Assembly: GCF_014397025.1 (NCBI RefSeq)
Contig: NZ_JACJUO010000001.1
Location: 916,501 to 980,500, forward strand
DNA from: Ochrobactrum sp. Marseille-Q0166
GTDB taxonomy: Bacteria; Pseudomonadota; Alphaproteobacteria; Rhizobiales; Rhizobiaceae
Reading direction: 5' to 3'
DNA length: 64,000 nt
The notes beneath the pieces are model-generated. The model was not told where the DNA came from. It did no database searches and saw only the letters and a program-made list of their open reading frames with translations. Within the stretch, counting starts at the first letter, position 1, and the number at the start of each line of letters is the position of its first letter. The position numbers and the translations under genes are program-made. Below, one piece after another: positions 33,093-42,692 of the stretch.

Positions 33093-33818
33093 TCAGATTT
33101 CTCCGCGGATACGTTCGATGCCGAGCGTGATTACGCTTTCCATGGCAGCACTTGCCTTTTGCCGGTCGCGAGACGCAATCGCATGCGCAATGCGCAGATG
33201 ATTGGCTGCGCATTCCGCGATGCCTTCAGGGGAGCTTGCTGGAGACGATAACTGGAACGAGATCGCAAGCGCTGCTTCAATCAGACTGCTGACAGAACGC
33301 ATGAATGGATTGCCCGACATGCGGGCAATTGCAAGATGGAACTCAAGGTCGACGTTGGCGATGGATTCAGGCGTATGCTTGGGATTGTCAAATTTTGCGG
33401 CCAAAGCATAGAGCTCAACGAGTTCTTCGCTGGTGGCGCGTTCGGCTGCGGCGGCAGCTGCGGCGGGTTCAAGCGCCATGCGCATTTCTGCCAGATGATC
33501 AACGAATACTTCATCAAAGCCAGCTTCAAAACGCCATGTCAGCACATCAGGATCGAAGAAGTTCCAGGAGCTGCTGCCTAAGACGCGGGTTCCAACCTTG
33601 GCCTTGGCCTCAATGAGGCGTTTTGCACCAAGCGTTTTCATCGCCTCACGCAGAACGGTACGGGAAACGCCAAAGCGCAACGACAATTCGTTATCGCCGG
33701 GAAGTATGGAGCCTTCAGGAATTGTGCCCGCGACAATGCCGCGGCCCAATTCGCCCACGACAACTGCGTGGCTGTTATGGCGTTTGCGTCCGGTTATGGC
33801 CGTTTCCAGTAATCCCAA
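33093..33818 (-). CDS. FadR-type GntR-family regulator (FCD domain)
   Basis: A 241-residue regulator with an N-terminal winged HTH (GSILPGDNELSLRFGVSRTV, then LREAMKTLGAKRLIEAKAKV) and an all-helical FCD effector domain with metal-ligand histidines (EFHLAIARMSGNPF, ANHLRIAHAIASRD). Relatives such as DgoR and LldR sense sugar acids or organic acids. It is the last gene of the galactofuranose-type importer operon, one base after yjfF, and probably controls this importer and the divergent galactose-oxidation genes, with a pathway acid such as galactonate as a likely effector. Confidence 0.82.
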   Translation of the reverse strand: MGLLETAITGRKRHNSHAVVVGELGRGIVAGTIPEGSILPGDNELSLRFGVSRTVLREAMKTLGAKRLIEAKAKVGTRVLGSSSWNFFDPDVLTWRFEAGFDEVFVDHLAEMRMALEPAAAAAAAERATSEELVELYALAAKFDNPKHTPESIANVDLEFHLAIARMSGNPFMRSVSSLIEAALAISFQLSSPASSPEGIAECAANHLRIAHAIASRDRQKASAAMESVITLGIERIRGEI

Positions 33819-33819
33819 T

Positions 33820-34806
33820 TCAGGCCTCCTTCATGCGTTGACGCGCGAGTCTTATATCGGAAAACCATACAAGTCCTCGCTGTAGCGCAATGAACAGGAA
33901 CAGCAAGATACCGATTGCTATTTTTGTCCACCACGAAGACAGCGTTCCATCGAAAACGATATAGGTCTGTATCAGTCCCTGTATCAGAATACCGACGAAC
34001 GTGCCTGCCACCAGACCGGCCCCGCCGGTAAGAAGTGTGCCACCGATGACCACCGATGCAATGGCGTCAAGCTCCACTCCAACAGTTGCCAGCGAATAGC
34101 CCGATGATGTGTAGAGCGTATAGACGATGCCAGCTAACCCGGAAAGTACGCCTGACATCGTATAAATGCCGATTGTTGTGCGGCCGATGGGAACGCCCAT
34201 CAATTCTGCCGATTGCGCATTGCCGCCGAGCGCATAAATGTTTGCGCCAAAGCGTGTGCGATGCGCGATGATGCCGCCGATGATGAAGACTGCCAGCATC
34301 AGCATGGCGACAAAAGTCAGTCTGCCGCCACCCGGAAGCCTCAGGTAAAAGCCCTGTAAGGTTTCGATGAACGGATGCGAAATCGGCACAGACTGCGTTG
34401 AGATCAGGAATGCCGCTCCGCGTGCCAGAAACATGCCAGCAAGCGTTGCCACAAAAGGCGGGATTCCGAGATAATGGATCATCATACCCATCCACGCGCC
34501 AAACATTGCGGCAATCACCAGAATGAGTGCGAAGGCGATCAACGGATGCACGCCAAGCTGCCCGACGAGGACTGCCACAAAAACGCTGGTAAAGGCGATA
34601 ACTGATCCAACCGAAAGGTCTATGCCGCCGGAGATGATCACAAAGGTCATGCCAACGGCTGCGATTCCCAAAAAGGCATTGTCCGTCAGAAGATTACCGA
34701 TCACCCGCGTTGACAGCATATTCGGAAACTGGATCACGCAGATCGCATAGGCAAGCAGGAAAATCGCGACCGTTGTGACGAAAGGCAGATTGCGAAGCAC
34801 TCTCAT
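33820..34806 (-). CDS. yjfF: Galactofuranose-type ABC permease 2
   Basis: A 328-residue sugar permease of the RbsC/YjfF branch with eight to ten hydrophobic helices. GIAAVGMTFVIISGGIDLSVGSVIAF is the conserved cytoplasmic-side block (residues about 48-73), and GANIYALGGNAQSAELMGVP follows in the second half. It pairs with the YtfT-like permease encoded just upstream; their reading frames overlap by four bases (ATGA). The long match of the neighbouring binding protein to E. coli YtfQ makes galactofuranose the leading substrate. Confidence 0.88.
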   Translation of the reverse strand: MRVLRNLPFVTTVAIFLLAYAICVIQFPNMLSTRVIGNLLTDNAFLGIAAVGMTFVIISGGIDLSVGSVIAFTSVFVAVLVGQLGVHPLIAFALILVIAAMFGAWMGMMIHYLGIPPFVATLAGMFLARGAAFLISTQSVPISHPFIETLQGFYLRLPGGGRLTFVAMLMLAVFIIGGIIAHRTRFGANIYALGGNAQSAELMGVPIGRTTIGIYTMSGVLSGLAGIVYTLYTSSGYSLATVGVELDAIASVVIGGTLLTGGAGLVAGTFVGILIQGLIQTYIVFDGTLSSWWTKIAIGILLFLFIALQRGLVWFSDIRLARQRMKEA

Positions 34807-35846
34807 TGCCGTGCTCCCTGTTGGCTCTGGCGGGTTGTCTTGGCATTATTGCCTTTGCGTTCAGCACGCAGGAAAGTGATGAAATTGACGATTGCCGGCG
34901 ACTGGAATGTCAGCACAATCACGATAATGCCTGCCTTGATGATGAGGTTGAATTCTGGCGGAAAACCAGCCATCAGAATGCCGGTATTGATCGCCTGGAT
35001 GATCAATGCGCCAAGCAGCGACGCCATGATCGAAAAACGCCCGCCATTGAGCGATGTACCGCCGATGACGACTGCCAGAATGGCGTCAAGTTCAAGCCAG
35101 AGACCGGCATTGTTGGCATCCGCGCCGCGAATATCGGCCGTGGCGATCAGCCCGGCAAGCGCTGCACAAAGGCCTGAAACCGCATAGACGCTGAACAGGA
35201 GAAAGCGGGCTTTGACACCTGCCAGCATGGCGGCACGGCGGTTGATCCCTGTTGCCTCAATCAGAAAGCCAAGCGCTGTAGAGCGCACGGCAAGTCCGAT
35301 TGCCAGTCCGGCACATATCCAGATCAGAACCGGGATCGGCACCCCAAGGAAGGAGCCCGAACCAAGCGCTGCAAAGGAATCATTGTTGAAGGTGAGGATT
35401 GCGCCTTCGGTGATAAGCTGTGCGATACCACGTCCCGCGACCATCAATATCAGCGTTGCGATGATGGGCTGGATATCGAAAACAGCCACAAGAAAGCCGT
35501 TCCACAAGCCGCAGATCAGACCGACGCCGAGTGCGACCGGAATGACGATCGCCAGTGGATAGCCGGCAACGATGAGCGATGCAGCCGTCGCTCCGCTGAT
35601 TGCCATGACCGCTCCGACCGACAGATCGATGCCGCGTGTCGCGATCACCAATGTCATGCCAACGGCGAGAATGGCGACAGGTGCAGCGCGCACCAGAATA
35701 TCGATCAGGCTCCCGTAGAGGCGTCCGTTCTGAAAGGAAATGCCTAAAAATCCCGGCGCGATGATGGTGTTGGCGACCAGAATGAGCGCAAGGGCTGCCA
35801 GCTGGGGGCTCAGTCTTTTCAGTTTCTTGGCCATGCGGGCGATCAT
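34803..35846 (-). CDS. ytfT: Galactofuranose-type ABC permease 1
   Basis: A 347-residue RbsC-type permease with the family block APVAILAVGMTLVIATRGID followed by LSVGAVMAI, and ATGINRRAAMLAGVKARFLL in the second half. It forms a heterodimeric channel with the YjfF-like protein, as in the E. coli system with two different permeases. Overlaps both neighbours by four bases. Ends in a short basic tail (RKGNNAKTTRQSQQGARQ). Confidence 0.88.
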   Translation of the reverse strand: MIARMAKKLKRLSPQLAALALILVANTIIAPGFLGISFQNGRLYGSLIDILVRAAPVAILAVGMTLVIATRGIDLSVGAVMAISGATAASLIVAGYPLAIVIPVALGVGLICGLWNGFLVAVFDIQPIIATLILMVAGRGIAQLITEGAILTFNNDSFAALGSGSFLGVPIPVLIWICAGLAIGLAVRSTALGFLIEATGINRRAAMLAGVKARFLLFSVYAVSGLCAALAGLIATADIRGADANNAGLWLELDAILAVVIGGTSLNGGRFSIMASLLGALIIQAINTGILMAGFPPEFNLIIKAGIIVIVLTFQSPAIVNFITFLRAERKGNNAKTTRQSQQGARQ

Positions 35847-37396
35847 GCGAGAGCTTCCTTTTCGCTTCCGGTCTCGGCGATGGCACGCACGATATTGTCG
35901 GCGGTGATTTCTTCGCCCTTGAGTTCCGCCACATGGCGGCGGTCCGAGAGCACCACGACGCGGTTTGCCACGGCTGCAAGCTCCTCGAATTCGGAGGAAA
36001 TGATGACCAGAGACATGCCTTCGGTGCAGAGTTTGCCGATCAGTTTGAGAATTTCCGCATGGGCACCGATATCGATGCCACGCGTTGGTTCGTCAAGGAT
36101 GAGCAGGCGCGGATCGGTGACCAGCCAGCGTGCCAGAATGGCCTTCTGCTGGTTGCCGCCCGACAGAAACTTGATCGGCTTGTCCGGATCAGGCGGACGA
36201 ATATCAAGCGCCTTGATATAGCGCTCTGCGAGGGCCGTTTTTTCGCGCGAAGAAATCGGCTTCGACCAGCCACGCTTTGCCTGTATGGCGAGCGCGATAT
36301 TCTCGGCGACCGAAAAATCACCGATGATACCATCGGTCTTGCGTTCTTCGGGACAGAAGGCAAAGCGCTCGGCAATGGCTGCAACAGGCGATGGCAGCTT
36401 TGTTTCCTTGTTGTCGACCATAAGTGCGCCGCTATCTGCCTGATCGACACCGAACATGAGCAACGCAGTTTCTGTACGGCCAGAGCCGAGCAGTCCGGCA
36501 ATGCCGACGGCTTCACCCGGTTTAATAGCGAGATCAAAAGGCGCAACGCTTCCCTTTTTGCCAAAGCCTGAAAAGCGGATGGGGGCGGCCCCGCTATCGT
36601 TTGCTTCCTCAGTCAGGTGACGACGCACAGTTTCCTGCAACTGATGTCCGAGCATCATCGAAATCAGATCGGTGCGCGGCAGTTCCGAGAGATTGCGGCT
36701 GCCGACCAATCGGCCATTGCGCAGCACGGTAGCGCAATCGGCAATGGCATAGACCTGATCCAGAAAATGCGTGATGACGATAATGCCGAGGCCTTCAGCT
36801 TTTAACTGACGCAGCACGCCAAACAGCATTTCGACTTCGCGGGCATCGAGACTGGCGGTCGGCTCATCGAGCACCAGCACCTTGCCGGAAACATCGACGG
36901 CGCGGGCGATTGCGATGATCTGCCGGATCGCCACCGAATAGGCCGACAAGGGGGCGCCAACATCGATTGTGAGACCGTAACGGGCGAGCAGAGTGGCTGC
37001 ATCTTTTTCCATGCGGCGACGGTCGATGAAACCGAAACGTTCAGGCTGACGGCCAAGAAACAGGTTCTCGGCAACGGTCAGATTTTCAAGAAGATTGACC
37101 TCCTGATAGACAGTGCCGATGCCGAGCGTCTGTGCCTCTGATACTGAGGCCGGGGCTATAGCCTGCCCATCAAGCAAAACCGAACCGTCGAAGCCATGAT
37201 AGGCGCCCGTCAATATCTTGATGAGGGTGGATTTTCCTGCTCCGTTTTCGCCGAGCAGTGCGTGGATTTCACCACGATTGAGTGTAAAATCGACGTTATC
37301 GAGTGCTGTCACACCGAGAAAGGATTTGGTAATTGAGCGTGCTTCAAGGAGTGGCGTTGCTGGCGTCGCTGGCGCAGCGATATCGGGGTGAGCCAT
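35843..37396 (-). CDS. ytfR: Galactofuranose-type ABC ATPase (double domain)
   Basis: A 517-residue duplicated sugar ATPase of the RbsA/YtfR kind. The first half has Walker [15 protein letters not shown], Walker [13 protein letters not shown] and VITHFLDQVY. The second half has the degenerate Walker A GLLGSGRTE usual for these proteins, signature [16 protein letters not shown] and Walker [17 protein letters not shown] start at MAHPDIAAP (37396) with GGAAG upstream; a further 19 codons to 37453 lie in the edge of repeat copy D. It powers the YtfT/YjfF channel. Separated from the binding-protein gene by about 220 bases of repeat and hairpin. Confidence 0.9.
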   Translation of the reverse strand: MAHPDIAAPATPATPLLEARSITKSFLGVTALDNVDFTLNRGEIHALLGENGAGKSTLIKILTGAYHGFDGSVLLDGQAIAPASVSEAQTLGIGTVYQEVNLLENLTVAENLFLGRQPERFGFIDRRRMEKDAATLLARYGLTIDVGAPLSAYSVAIRQIIAIARAVDVSGKVLVLDEPTASLDAREVEMLFGVLRQLKAEGLGIIVITHFLDQVYAIADCATVLRNGRLVGSRNLSELPRTDLISMMLGHQLQETVRRHLTEEANDSGAAPIRFSGFGKKGSVAPFDLAIKPGEAVGIAGLLGSGRTETALLMFGVDQADSGALMVDNKETKLPSPVAAIAERFAFCPEERKTDGIIGDFSVAENIALAIQAKRGWSKPISSREKTALAERYIKALDIRPPDPDKPIKFLSGGNQQKAILARWLVTDPRLLILDEPTRGIDIGAHAEILKLIGKLCTEGMSLVIISSEFEELAAVANRVVVLSDRRHVAELKGEEITADNIVRAIAETGSEKEALA

Positions 37397-37425
37397 AGCA
37401 GTCTTCCGTTTGCGAATTGCAAAAC

Positions 37426-37570
37426 CAGAGCGTGTTGCATGTACATGCACCACGGCACTCGCTCTGTTTTATTTTCATGCATGTCGTTGTCGAACTGCAG
37501 CGAGAAAAATAATCAGTCAGTGAACCGATTTCCACGCGAAGGCGGTTCCCACTTCTCGCGACATGCTCAG
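37426..37570 (+). repeat. Dispersed intergenic repeat, copy D
   Basis: CAGAGCGTGTTGCATG ... CTCGCTCTGTTTTATTTTC ... ATGCATGTCGTTGTC ... GAACCGATTTCCACG ... GGTTCCCACTTCTCGCGAC ... ATGCTC. It has the AGAGCG start, CGCTCT middle, T-rich arm and the CACTTCTCG...ATGC end of copies B and C, but belongs to a more diverged variant. It lies inside the importer operon between ytfQ and ytfR. Confidence 0.55.
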
Positions 37571-37572
37571 CT

Positions 37573-37601
37573 TCGGGCCGCATTTAAAGCGGCCCGAAGG
37601 C
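37573..37601 (-). promoter_or_regulatory. Intercistronic hairpin after ytfQ
   Basis: CTTCGGGCCGC (37573-37583) and GCGGCCCGAAG (37591-37601) form a perfect 11-bp stem with a 7-base loop, 19 bases after the ytfQ stop. There is no T-run on the minus strand after it, so it looks like a 3'-end-protecting or attenuating hairpin rather than a full terminator. Confidence 0.7.
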
Positions 37602-37620
37602 ATGAAGTTCAATCAGAAGA

Positions 37621-38580
37621 TCAGTAGCCGAGGCCCTTCTTGGCTTCATAAACCGCCTTTGGATCGTCAGCTTGTGTGTAAAGCTTGGATTCGGTCTGGA
37701 TCCATTTTGGCGGAACAGTGCCATTGGCTTTCAGTGCTTCGATGACGTCGAAAGCAGGACCTGCCATGTTTGGTGTCAGCTCAACCGTTGCATTGGCTTC
37801 ACCATTGGCCATTGCCTGGAAAATATCAGGTACGGCATCGATCGAAACGACCTTGATATCGGTGCCGGGCTTGAGACCAGCTTCCTTGATCGCCTGGATA
37901 GCACCGACTGCCATGTCGTCATTATGGGCGTAGACCGCGCAGATGTCCTTGCCGCCATTTTCCGCCTTGATGAAGCTTTCCATGACTTCCTTGCCCTTGG
38001 TACGGGTGAAGTCGCCGGTCTGCGAGCGCGAGATCTTGATGTTGTCGTGGCCTGCAAGCGCTTCTTCAAAGCCCTTCTTGCGGTTGATCGCAGGAGAAGA
38101 GCCGGTGGTGCCCTGAAGTTCAACAACGTTACAAGGTTTATCGCCCACTTCCTTCACAAGCCAGTCGCCCGCAACCTTGCCTTCATGAACCTGATCGGAG
38201 GTGACAGCGGTGAGATAGAGGTCTTCCGGTGCATCAATCTGGCGGTCGAGAAGCACGACAGGAATTTCTGCTTCCTTGGCTTCCTTCAGAACAGCATCCC
38301 AACCGGTTGCAACAACTGGCGCAATCAGGATGGCATCAACACCCTGTGCAATGAAGCCACGAACGGCCTTGATCTGATTTTCCTGTTTCTGCTGTGCGTC
38401 GGCAAACTTAAGGGTATGGCCGCGCTTTTCAGCTTCCTGCTTGGTTACGCTTGTTTCGGCGGCGCGCCAACCTGATTCCGAACCGATCTGTGAAAAGCCG
38501 ACCGTCAGTGAGGCGGCGGATGCGCTCGAAATAAGAGCTAAAGACAGAGCGGCCGTCAGGGCCGTCAGAGTGCGTTTCAT
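37621..38580 (-). CDS. ytfQ: Galactofuranose-binding periplasmic protein
   Basis: A 319-residue periplasmic sugar-binding protein. After the leader MKRTLTALTAALSLALISSASA, the mature part LTVGFSQIGSESGWRAAETS and the later QQKQENQIKAVRGFIAQGVD, CNVVELQGTTGSSPAINRKK and VELTPNMAGPAFDVIEALKA agree closely with E. coli YtfQ as I know it, which binds galactofuranose with high preference. The start at 38580 has GGGAGAG upstream; a 17-codon longer frame is unlikely. First gene of the minus-strand importer operon, divergent from gguC. Confidence 0.92.
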   Translation of the reverse strand: MKRTLTALTAALSLALISSASAASLTVGFSQIGSESGWRAAETSVTKQEAEKRGHTLKFADAQQKQENQIKAVRGFIAQGVDAILIAPVVATGWDAVLKEAKEAEIPVVLLDRQIDAPEDLYLTAVTSDQVHEGKVAGDWLVKEVGDKPCNVVELQGTTGSSPAINRKKGFEEALAGHDNIKISRSQTGDFTRTKGKEVMESFIKAENGGKDICAVYAHNDDMAVGAIQAIKEAGLKPGTDIKVVSIDAVPDIFQAMANGEANATVELTPNMAGPAFDVIEALKANGTVPPKWIQTESKLYTQADDPKAVYEAKKGLGY

Positions 38581-38911
38581 ATTATTCTCTCCCAATAAAA
38601 GGCTCTCCCAGCCTTCATGTTTATGAAGCATATAATATTACTTTATGGCAAGCGCATTTCTTATTTTAACTGAAAATAGGGGGTGCGACAAACGCGCATA
38701 TTAACAAAAAATATAATTAAAACAGCATCTTGTATGCTTTGTATGGAGGGATGCTTCGGGCGGGTGCAATGGGCTTCGCTTCCCTTGCTTGACAAGTGGG
38801 TATTTGACAAAATAGTCATATTAATAAGAAGGAGCTGCACTCTGGCACATGATGCCTTGGAGCGGTCGGATAGAATGTTCCGCGACAAATCAGCGGAAAT
38901 TGGGAGGTTCA
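38581..38911. other. Divergent regulatory region ytfQ / gguC
   Basis: About 330 bases between the importer and the galactose-oxidation operon. It is AT-rich near ytfQ. TTGACA occurs twice, at 38789-38794 and 38804-38809, but neither has a good -10 at normal spacing. TTGTATG is repeated directly near 38730. I cannot identify an operator for the FadR-type regulator with confidence. Confidence 0.35.
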
Positions 38912-39904
38912 ATGTTGCGTCTGGTTCAGTTCCGCGATTCGCGCGGAGAAACGCGTGTGGCTGCTTGCGATGATGAAGGCGCTGCACATGTCGTTAATGG
39001 CGTGACTACGACTTATGAATTGGCATGGGCTGCAATTTCAGCAGGCATCAGTCTCGCCGAACAGGTTGAGCGCAATGGTCAGGGCGAGGCTGTTGATATT
39101 GATGCAGCGCTCGCAAGTGGCCGCGTTGGTCTGCCGATTACCCATGAAGATCCTGCGCATCTGATTGTTGCAGGTACGGGCCTTACACATCTTGGTTCTG
39201 CCGATGGTCGCGACAAGATGCACAAGGCCGCACAGGCTGCTGAAAAACCGACTGACTCCATGCGCATGTTTCTGATGGGTGTTGAAGGCGGTAAACCGAA
39301 GCCGGGCGAAACCGGCGTTCAGCCGGAGTGGTTCTACAAAGGCGATGGTTCGGCGCTGGTTGAAACCGGTGGTGAGTTGGTCTCTCCATCTTTTGCCGAA
39401 GATGGCGGTGAAGAGCCTGAACTCGCAGGCATCTATCTGATCGGCCCGGATGGTACGCCGTTCCGCCTCGGCTTCTGTCTTGCCAACGAATTTTCTGATC
39501 ATGTGACGGAAAAGCAGAATTATCTCTGGCTGGCGCATTCCAAGCTGCGTCAGGCATCGCTGGGCGCAGAGCTTTATGTTGGCGATCTGCCCGATCATGT
39601 CGAAGGCGTTTCGCGTATTCGTCGCGGTGATCAGATAATCTTTGAAAAGCCATTCCTGTCGGGCGAAGCGAACATGTCGCACACCATCGCCAATCTGGAA
39701 CATCATCATTTCAAATATGCGCTGTTCCGTCGTCCGGGCGATATTCATGTGCATTTCTTCGGCACGGCAACATTGTCTTTCTCGGAAGGTGTGAAGACGG
39801 AAAATGGCGACCAGTTCGAAATTTCGGCAAAGCCTTTCCGTTATCCGCTTGTCAACAGGCTTAATCAGGCAGCAGCCGAAGATGTTGCTGTAAAGGCGCT
39901 CTGA
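38912..39904 (+). CDS. gguC: GguC/AraD1-family protein (FAH superfamily)
   Basis: A 330-residue protein of the AraD1/GguC family, related to fumarylacetoacetate hydrolases. It opens MLRLVQFRDSRGETRVAACD; acidic and His residues of the metal site lie in EPELAGIYLIGPDG, ANEFSDHVTEKQNYLWLAHS and the late DIHVHFFGTATLSFSEG. In Agrobacterium gguC belongs to the chvE-gguA-gguB cluster; AraD1 proteins are linked to 2-keto-3-deoxy-sugar-acid steps in L-arabinose breakdown, but the reaction is not certain. The ATG at 38912 has GGGAGG upstream; a 21-codon longer frame is rejected. First gene of the plus-strand operon. Confidence 0.82.
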   Translation: MLRLVQFRDSRGETRVAACDDEGAAHVVNGVTTTYELAWAAISAGISLAEQVERNGQGEAVDIDAALASGRVGLPITHEDPAHLIVAGTGLTHLGSADGRDKMHKAAQAAEKPTDSMRMFLMGVEGGKPKPGETGVQPEWFYKGDGSALVETGGELVSPSFAEDGGEEPELAGIYLIGPDGTPFRLGFCLANEFSDHVTEKQNYLWLAHSKLRQASLGAELYVGDLPDHVEGVSRIRRGDQIIFEKPFLSGEANMSHTIANLEHHHFKYALFRRPGDIHVHFFGTATLSFSEGVKTENGDQFEISAKPFRYPLVNRLNQAAAEDVAVKAL

Positions 39905-39905
39905 A

Positions 39906-40841
39906 ATGGCAATCGCGTCTAATATCAATCTGGCAATTGTTGGTCTTGGCAAGATTGCCCGCGATCAGCATCTGCCATCCATCGAAGCCATTGATGGCAT
40001 TGAGCTTAAAGCCATTGCCAGCCGCAATGCGGGCCTCGATGGTCTTGCATCGTTTCATGATATCGAACAGCTGCTGGCGAGTGATGTCGCAATCGATGCG
40101 GTGTCGCTGTGCACGCCGCCGCAGGGGCGTTTCAATCAGGCTTATGCAGCACTTAAGGCAGCCAAGCATGTGATGCTGGAGAAGCCTCCGGGTGCGACGA
40201 TTTCGGAAGTGCAGGCGCTGACACGTTTTGCTGAAAAGCAGGGGGTTACGCTTTATGCGACCTGGCATTCGCGCGAAGCCGCAGCCGTTGAACCGGCCCG
40301 CGAATTTCTGAAAGATGCTGTAATCAAGTCTGTTGCTGTATCGTGGAAAGAGGATGTGCGCCACTGGCATCCCGGCCAGCAGTGGATATGGGAGCCGGGT
40401 GGCCTTGGTGTGTTCGATCCGGGTATCAATGCGCTCTCAATCGTCACACATATTTTGCCGGAACGGTTTTTTCTCACCAAGTCCGACCTTTATTTCCCTG
40501 AAAATCGGGCAGCGCCGATTGCTGCCGATCTCGCGTTTGAGACGGAAAGCGGCGTGCCTGTTTCCTTTGAACTCGACTGGCGCCAGACCGGCCCGCAGAC
40601 ATGGGATATTCGTGTCGAGACCGATAAAGGCACGCTGCTGTTGAGCCATGGCGGTAGCCGGTTGACCATCGCAGGCACGGAGAAAATGGCCGAGCCTGAT
40701 CGTGAATATCAGCGTCTTTACCAGAATTTTGTGAAGCTGGTTGGCGAAGGGCAGAGCGATGTTGACCTGGCACCTCTGACCCATGTTGCCGATGCCTTCC
40801 TTCTGGGACAGCGGCATGTGGTTGAAGCTTTTGAAGATTAG
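39906..40841 (+). CDS. D-galactose (L-arabinose) 1-dehydrogenase, Gfo/Idh/MocA family
   Basis: A 311-residue oxidoreductase with the nucleotide motif AIVGLGKIARDQHLPSIEAI (residues 10-29) and the family EKPP at 92-95 (VMLEKPPGATI). WEPGGLGVFDPGINALSI carries the catalytic Asp/His region. This matches bacterial D-galactose 1-dehydrogenases and the homologous L-arabinose 1-dehydrogenase, which oxidise the C1 hydroxyl to give the lactone. It follows gguC by a single base and precedes the dehydratase, the right place for the first step of the De Ley-Doudoroff pathway. Confidence 0.85.
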   Translation: MAIASNINLAIVGLGKIARDQHLPSIEAIDGIELKAIASRNAGLDGLASFHDIEQLLASDVAIDAVSLCTPPQGRFNQAYAALKAAKHVMLEKPPGATISEVQALTRFAEKQGVTLYATWHSREAAAVEPAREFLKDAVIKSVAVSWKEDVRHWHPGQQWIWEPGGLGVFDPGINALSIVTHILPERFFLTKSDLYFPENRAAPIAADLAFETESGVPVSFELDWRQTGPQTWDIRVETDKGTLLLSHGGSRLTIAGTEKMAEPDREYQRLYQNFVKLVGEGQSDVDLAPLTHVADAFLLGQRHVVEAFED

Positions 40842-40886
40842 GAAATGAGGCCGCGGGGCGGTCTCTTACCCACGCAGGACATTGAA

Positions 40887-42692
40887 ATGAATAAGCCCGT
40901 TACACCTCAGACGCCAAAGTTCCGTTCACGCGCATGGTTCGATAATCCGGACAATGTCGATATGACCGCGCTCTATCTTGAGCGCTACATGAATTACGGT
41001 CTCAGTCAGGAAGAGCTGCAATCCGGTCGACCAATTATCGGCATTGCACAGACGGGCTCTGACCTTTCACCGTGTAACCGCCACCATCTTGAACTGGCCA
41101 ATCGCGTGCGTGAAGGTGTGCGTGAAGCGGGCGGTATCGTGATCGAATTTCCGGTTCATCCGATCCAGGAAACCGGCAAACGTCCGACGGCGGGCCTTGA
41201 TCGCAACCTTGCTTATCTCGGCCTTGTCGAAGTGCTTTATGGCTATCCGCTCGATGGCGTTGTGCTGACGATTGGTTGCGACAAAACCACGCCTGCCTGT
41301 CTGATGGCTGCTGCAACCGTCAATATTCCTGCGATTGCGCTGTCGGTTGGTCCGATGCTCAATGGCTGGTTCCGTGGCGAACGCACGGGTTCGGGCACGA
41401 TCGTCTGGAAGGCGCGCGAGTTGCTGGCCAAGGGTGAGATCGACTATGCGGGCTTTATCAAGCTGGTTGCTTCTTCGGCACCTTCGACCGGTTATTGCAA
41501 CACGATGGGTACGGCAACGACGATGAATTCGCTTGCCGAAGCACTCGGAATGCAGCTGCCGGGTTCGGCGGCAATTCCAGCGCCTTATCGTGACCGTCAG
41601 GAAGTGGCTTATCTGACCGGTCGCCGCATTGTGGAAATGGTCTATGAAGACCTCAAGCCTTCCGATGTCATGACCAAGGAAGCATTCATCAATGCGATCC
41701 GTGTCAATTCTGCGATTGGCGGTTCGACCAATGCGCCGATCCATTTGAATGCATTGGCACGTCATGTCGGGGTGGAGCTGACTGTCGATGACTGGCAGAA
41801 ATATGGCGAGGAAATTCCGCTTCTGGTCAATCTCCAGCCAGCGGGCGAATATCTTGGCGAAGATTACTACCATGCGGGCGGCGTGCCGGCAGTTGTCAAT
41901 CAGCTGATGGGACAGGGCCTCATTCATGAGGATGCGATCACTGTCAACGGCAAGACGATCGGTGAAAACTGCAGGAATGCGACAATTGAAGACAGCAATG
42001 TCATCAAGACCTATGATGAGCCGTTGAAGAAGCATGCCGGTTTCCGCGTGCTGCGCGGCAATCTCTTCTCGTCGGCGATCATGAAATTGAGCGTTATTTC
42101 GGAAGAATTCCGCAAACGCTATCTGACGGACGAGAAAGACCCGAATGCCTTTGAAGGCAAGGCGGTCGTGTTCGACGGCCCGGAAGATTATCATCACCGC
42201 ATCGACGACCCGTCGCTGGAAATCGATGAGCATACTGTGCTTTTCATGCGTGGTGCAGGGCCAATCGGCTATCCGGGTGCCGCAGAAGTCGTGAACATGC
42301 GCGCGCCGGACTATCTCTTGAAGAAGGGCATCAGTTCGCTGCCTTGCATAGGCGACGGTCGCCAGTCGGGTACTTCCGGTTCGCCGTCGATCCTCAACGC
42401 GTCGCCGGAAGCAGCTGCCGGCGGTGGCCTTGCCATTCTCAAAACGGGTGATCGCGTCCGCATCGATATCGGTCGCGGTACGGCGGATATTCTGATCTCC
42501 GACGACGAACTGGCAGAACGCCGCAAGGCTTTGGAAGCAGCTGGCGGTTACAAATATCCGGAAAGCCAGACGCCGTGGCAGGAAATCCAGCGCGCGGTTG
42601 TGGGGCAGATGGAAACCGGTGCGGTTCTCGAAAACGCGGTCAAGTATCAGGACATTGCGCATACGCGTGGCCTGCCGCGAGACAACCATTAA
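40887..42692 (+). CDS. Sugar-acid dehydratase of the IlvD/EDD family (galactonate/arabinonate type)
   Basis: 601 residues, Fe-S dehydratase. The likely cluster ligands are Cys63 ([10 protein letters not shown]), Cys131 ([11 protein letters not shown]) and Cys204 ([14 protein letters not shown]). Length and the opening [20 protein letters not shown] agree with the L-arabinonate/D-galactonate (D-fuconate) dehydratase branch, not with IlvD or Edd. It converts the aldonic acid to the 2-keto-3-deoxy acid. With a KDGal kinase next in the operon, D-galactonate is the probable substrate. The ATG at 40887 has a GGAC box; the frame opens 14 codons earlier. Confidence 0.88.
   Translation: MNKPVTPQTPKFRSRAWFDNPDNVDMTALYLERYMNYGLSQEELQSGRPIIGIAQTGSDLSPCNRHHLELANRVREGVREAGGIVIEFPVHPIQETGKRPTAGLDRNLAYLGLVEVLYGYPLDGVVLTIGCDKTTPACLMAAATVNIPAIALSVGPMLNGWFRGERTGSGTIVWKARELLAKGEIDYAGFIKLVASSAPSTGYCNTMGTATTMNSLAEALGMQLPGSAAIPAPYRDRQEVAYLTGRRIVEMVYEDLKPSDVMTKEAFINAIRVNSAIGGSTNAPIHLNALARHVGVELTVDDWQKYGEEIPLLVNLQPAGEYLGEDYYHAGGVPAVVNQLMGQGLIHEDAITVNGKTIGENCRNATIEDSNVIKTYDEPLKKHAGFRVLRGNLFSSAIMKLSVISEEFRKRYLTDEKDPNAFEGKAVVFDGPEDYHHRIDDPSLEIDEHTVLFMRGAGPIGYPGAAEVVNMRAPDYLLKKGISSLPCIGDGRQSGTSGSPSILNASPEAAAGGGLAILKTGDRVRIDIGRGTADILISDDELAERRKALEAAGGYKYPESQTPWQEIQRAVVGQMETGAVLENAVKYQDIAHTRGLPRDNH

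Noticed and set aside
38845-38865. TGGCAC near 38845 as a sigma-54 promoter of the gguC operon
   Set aside because: The -12 TTGC element is missing at the required spacing.
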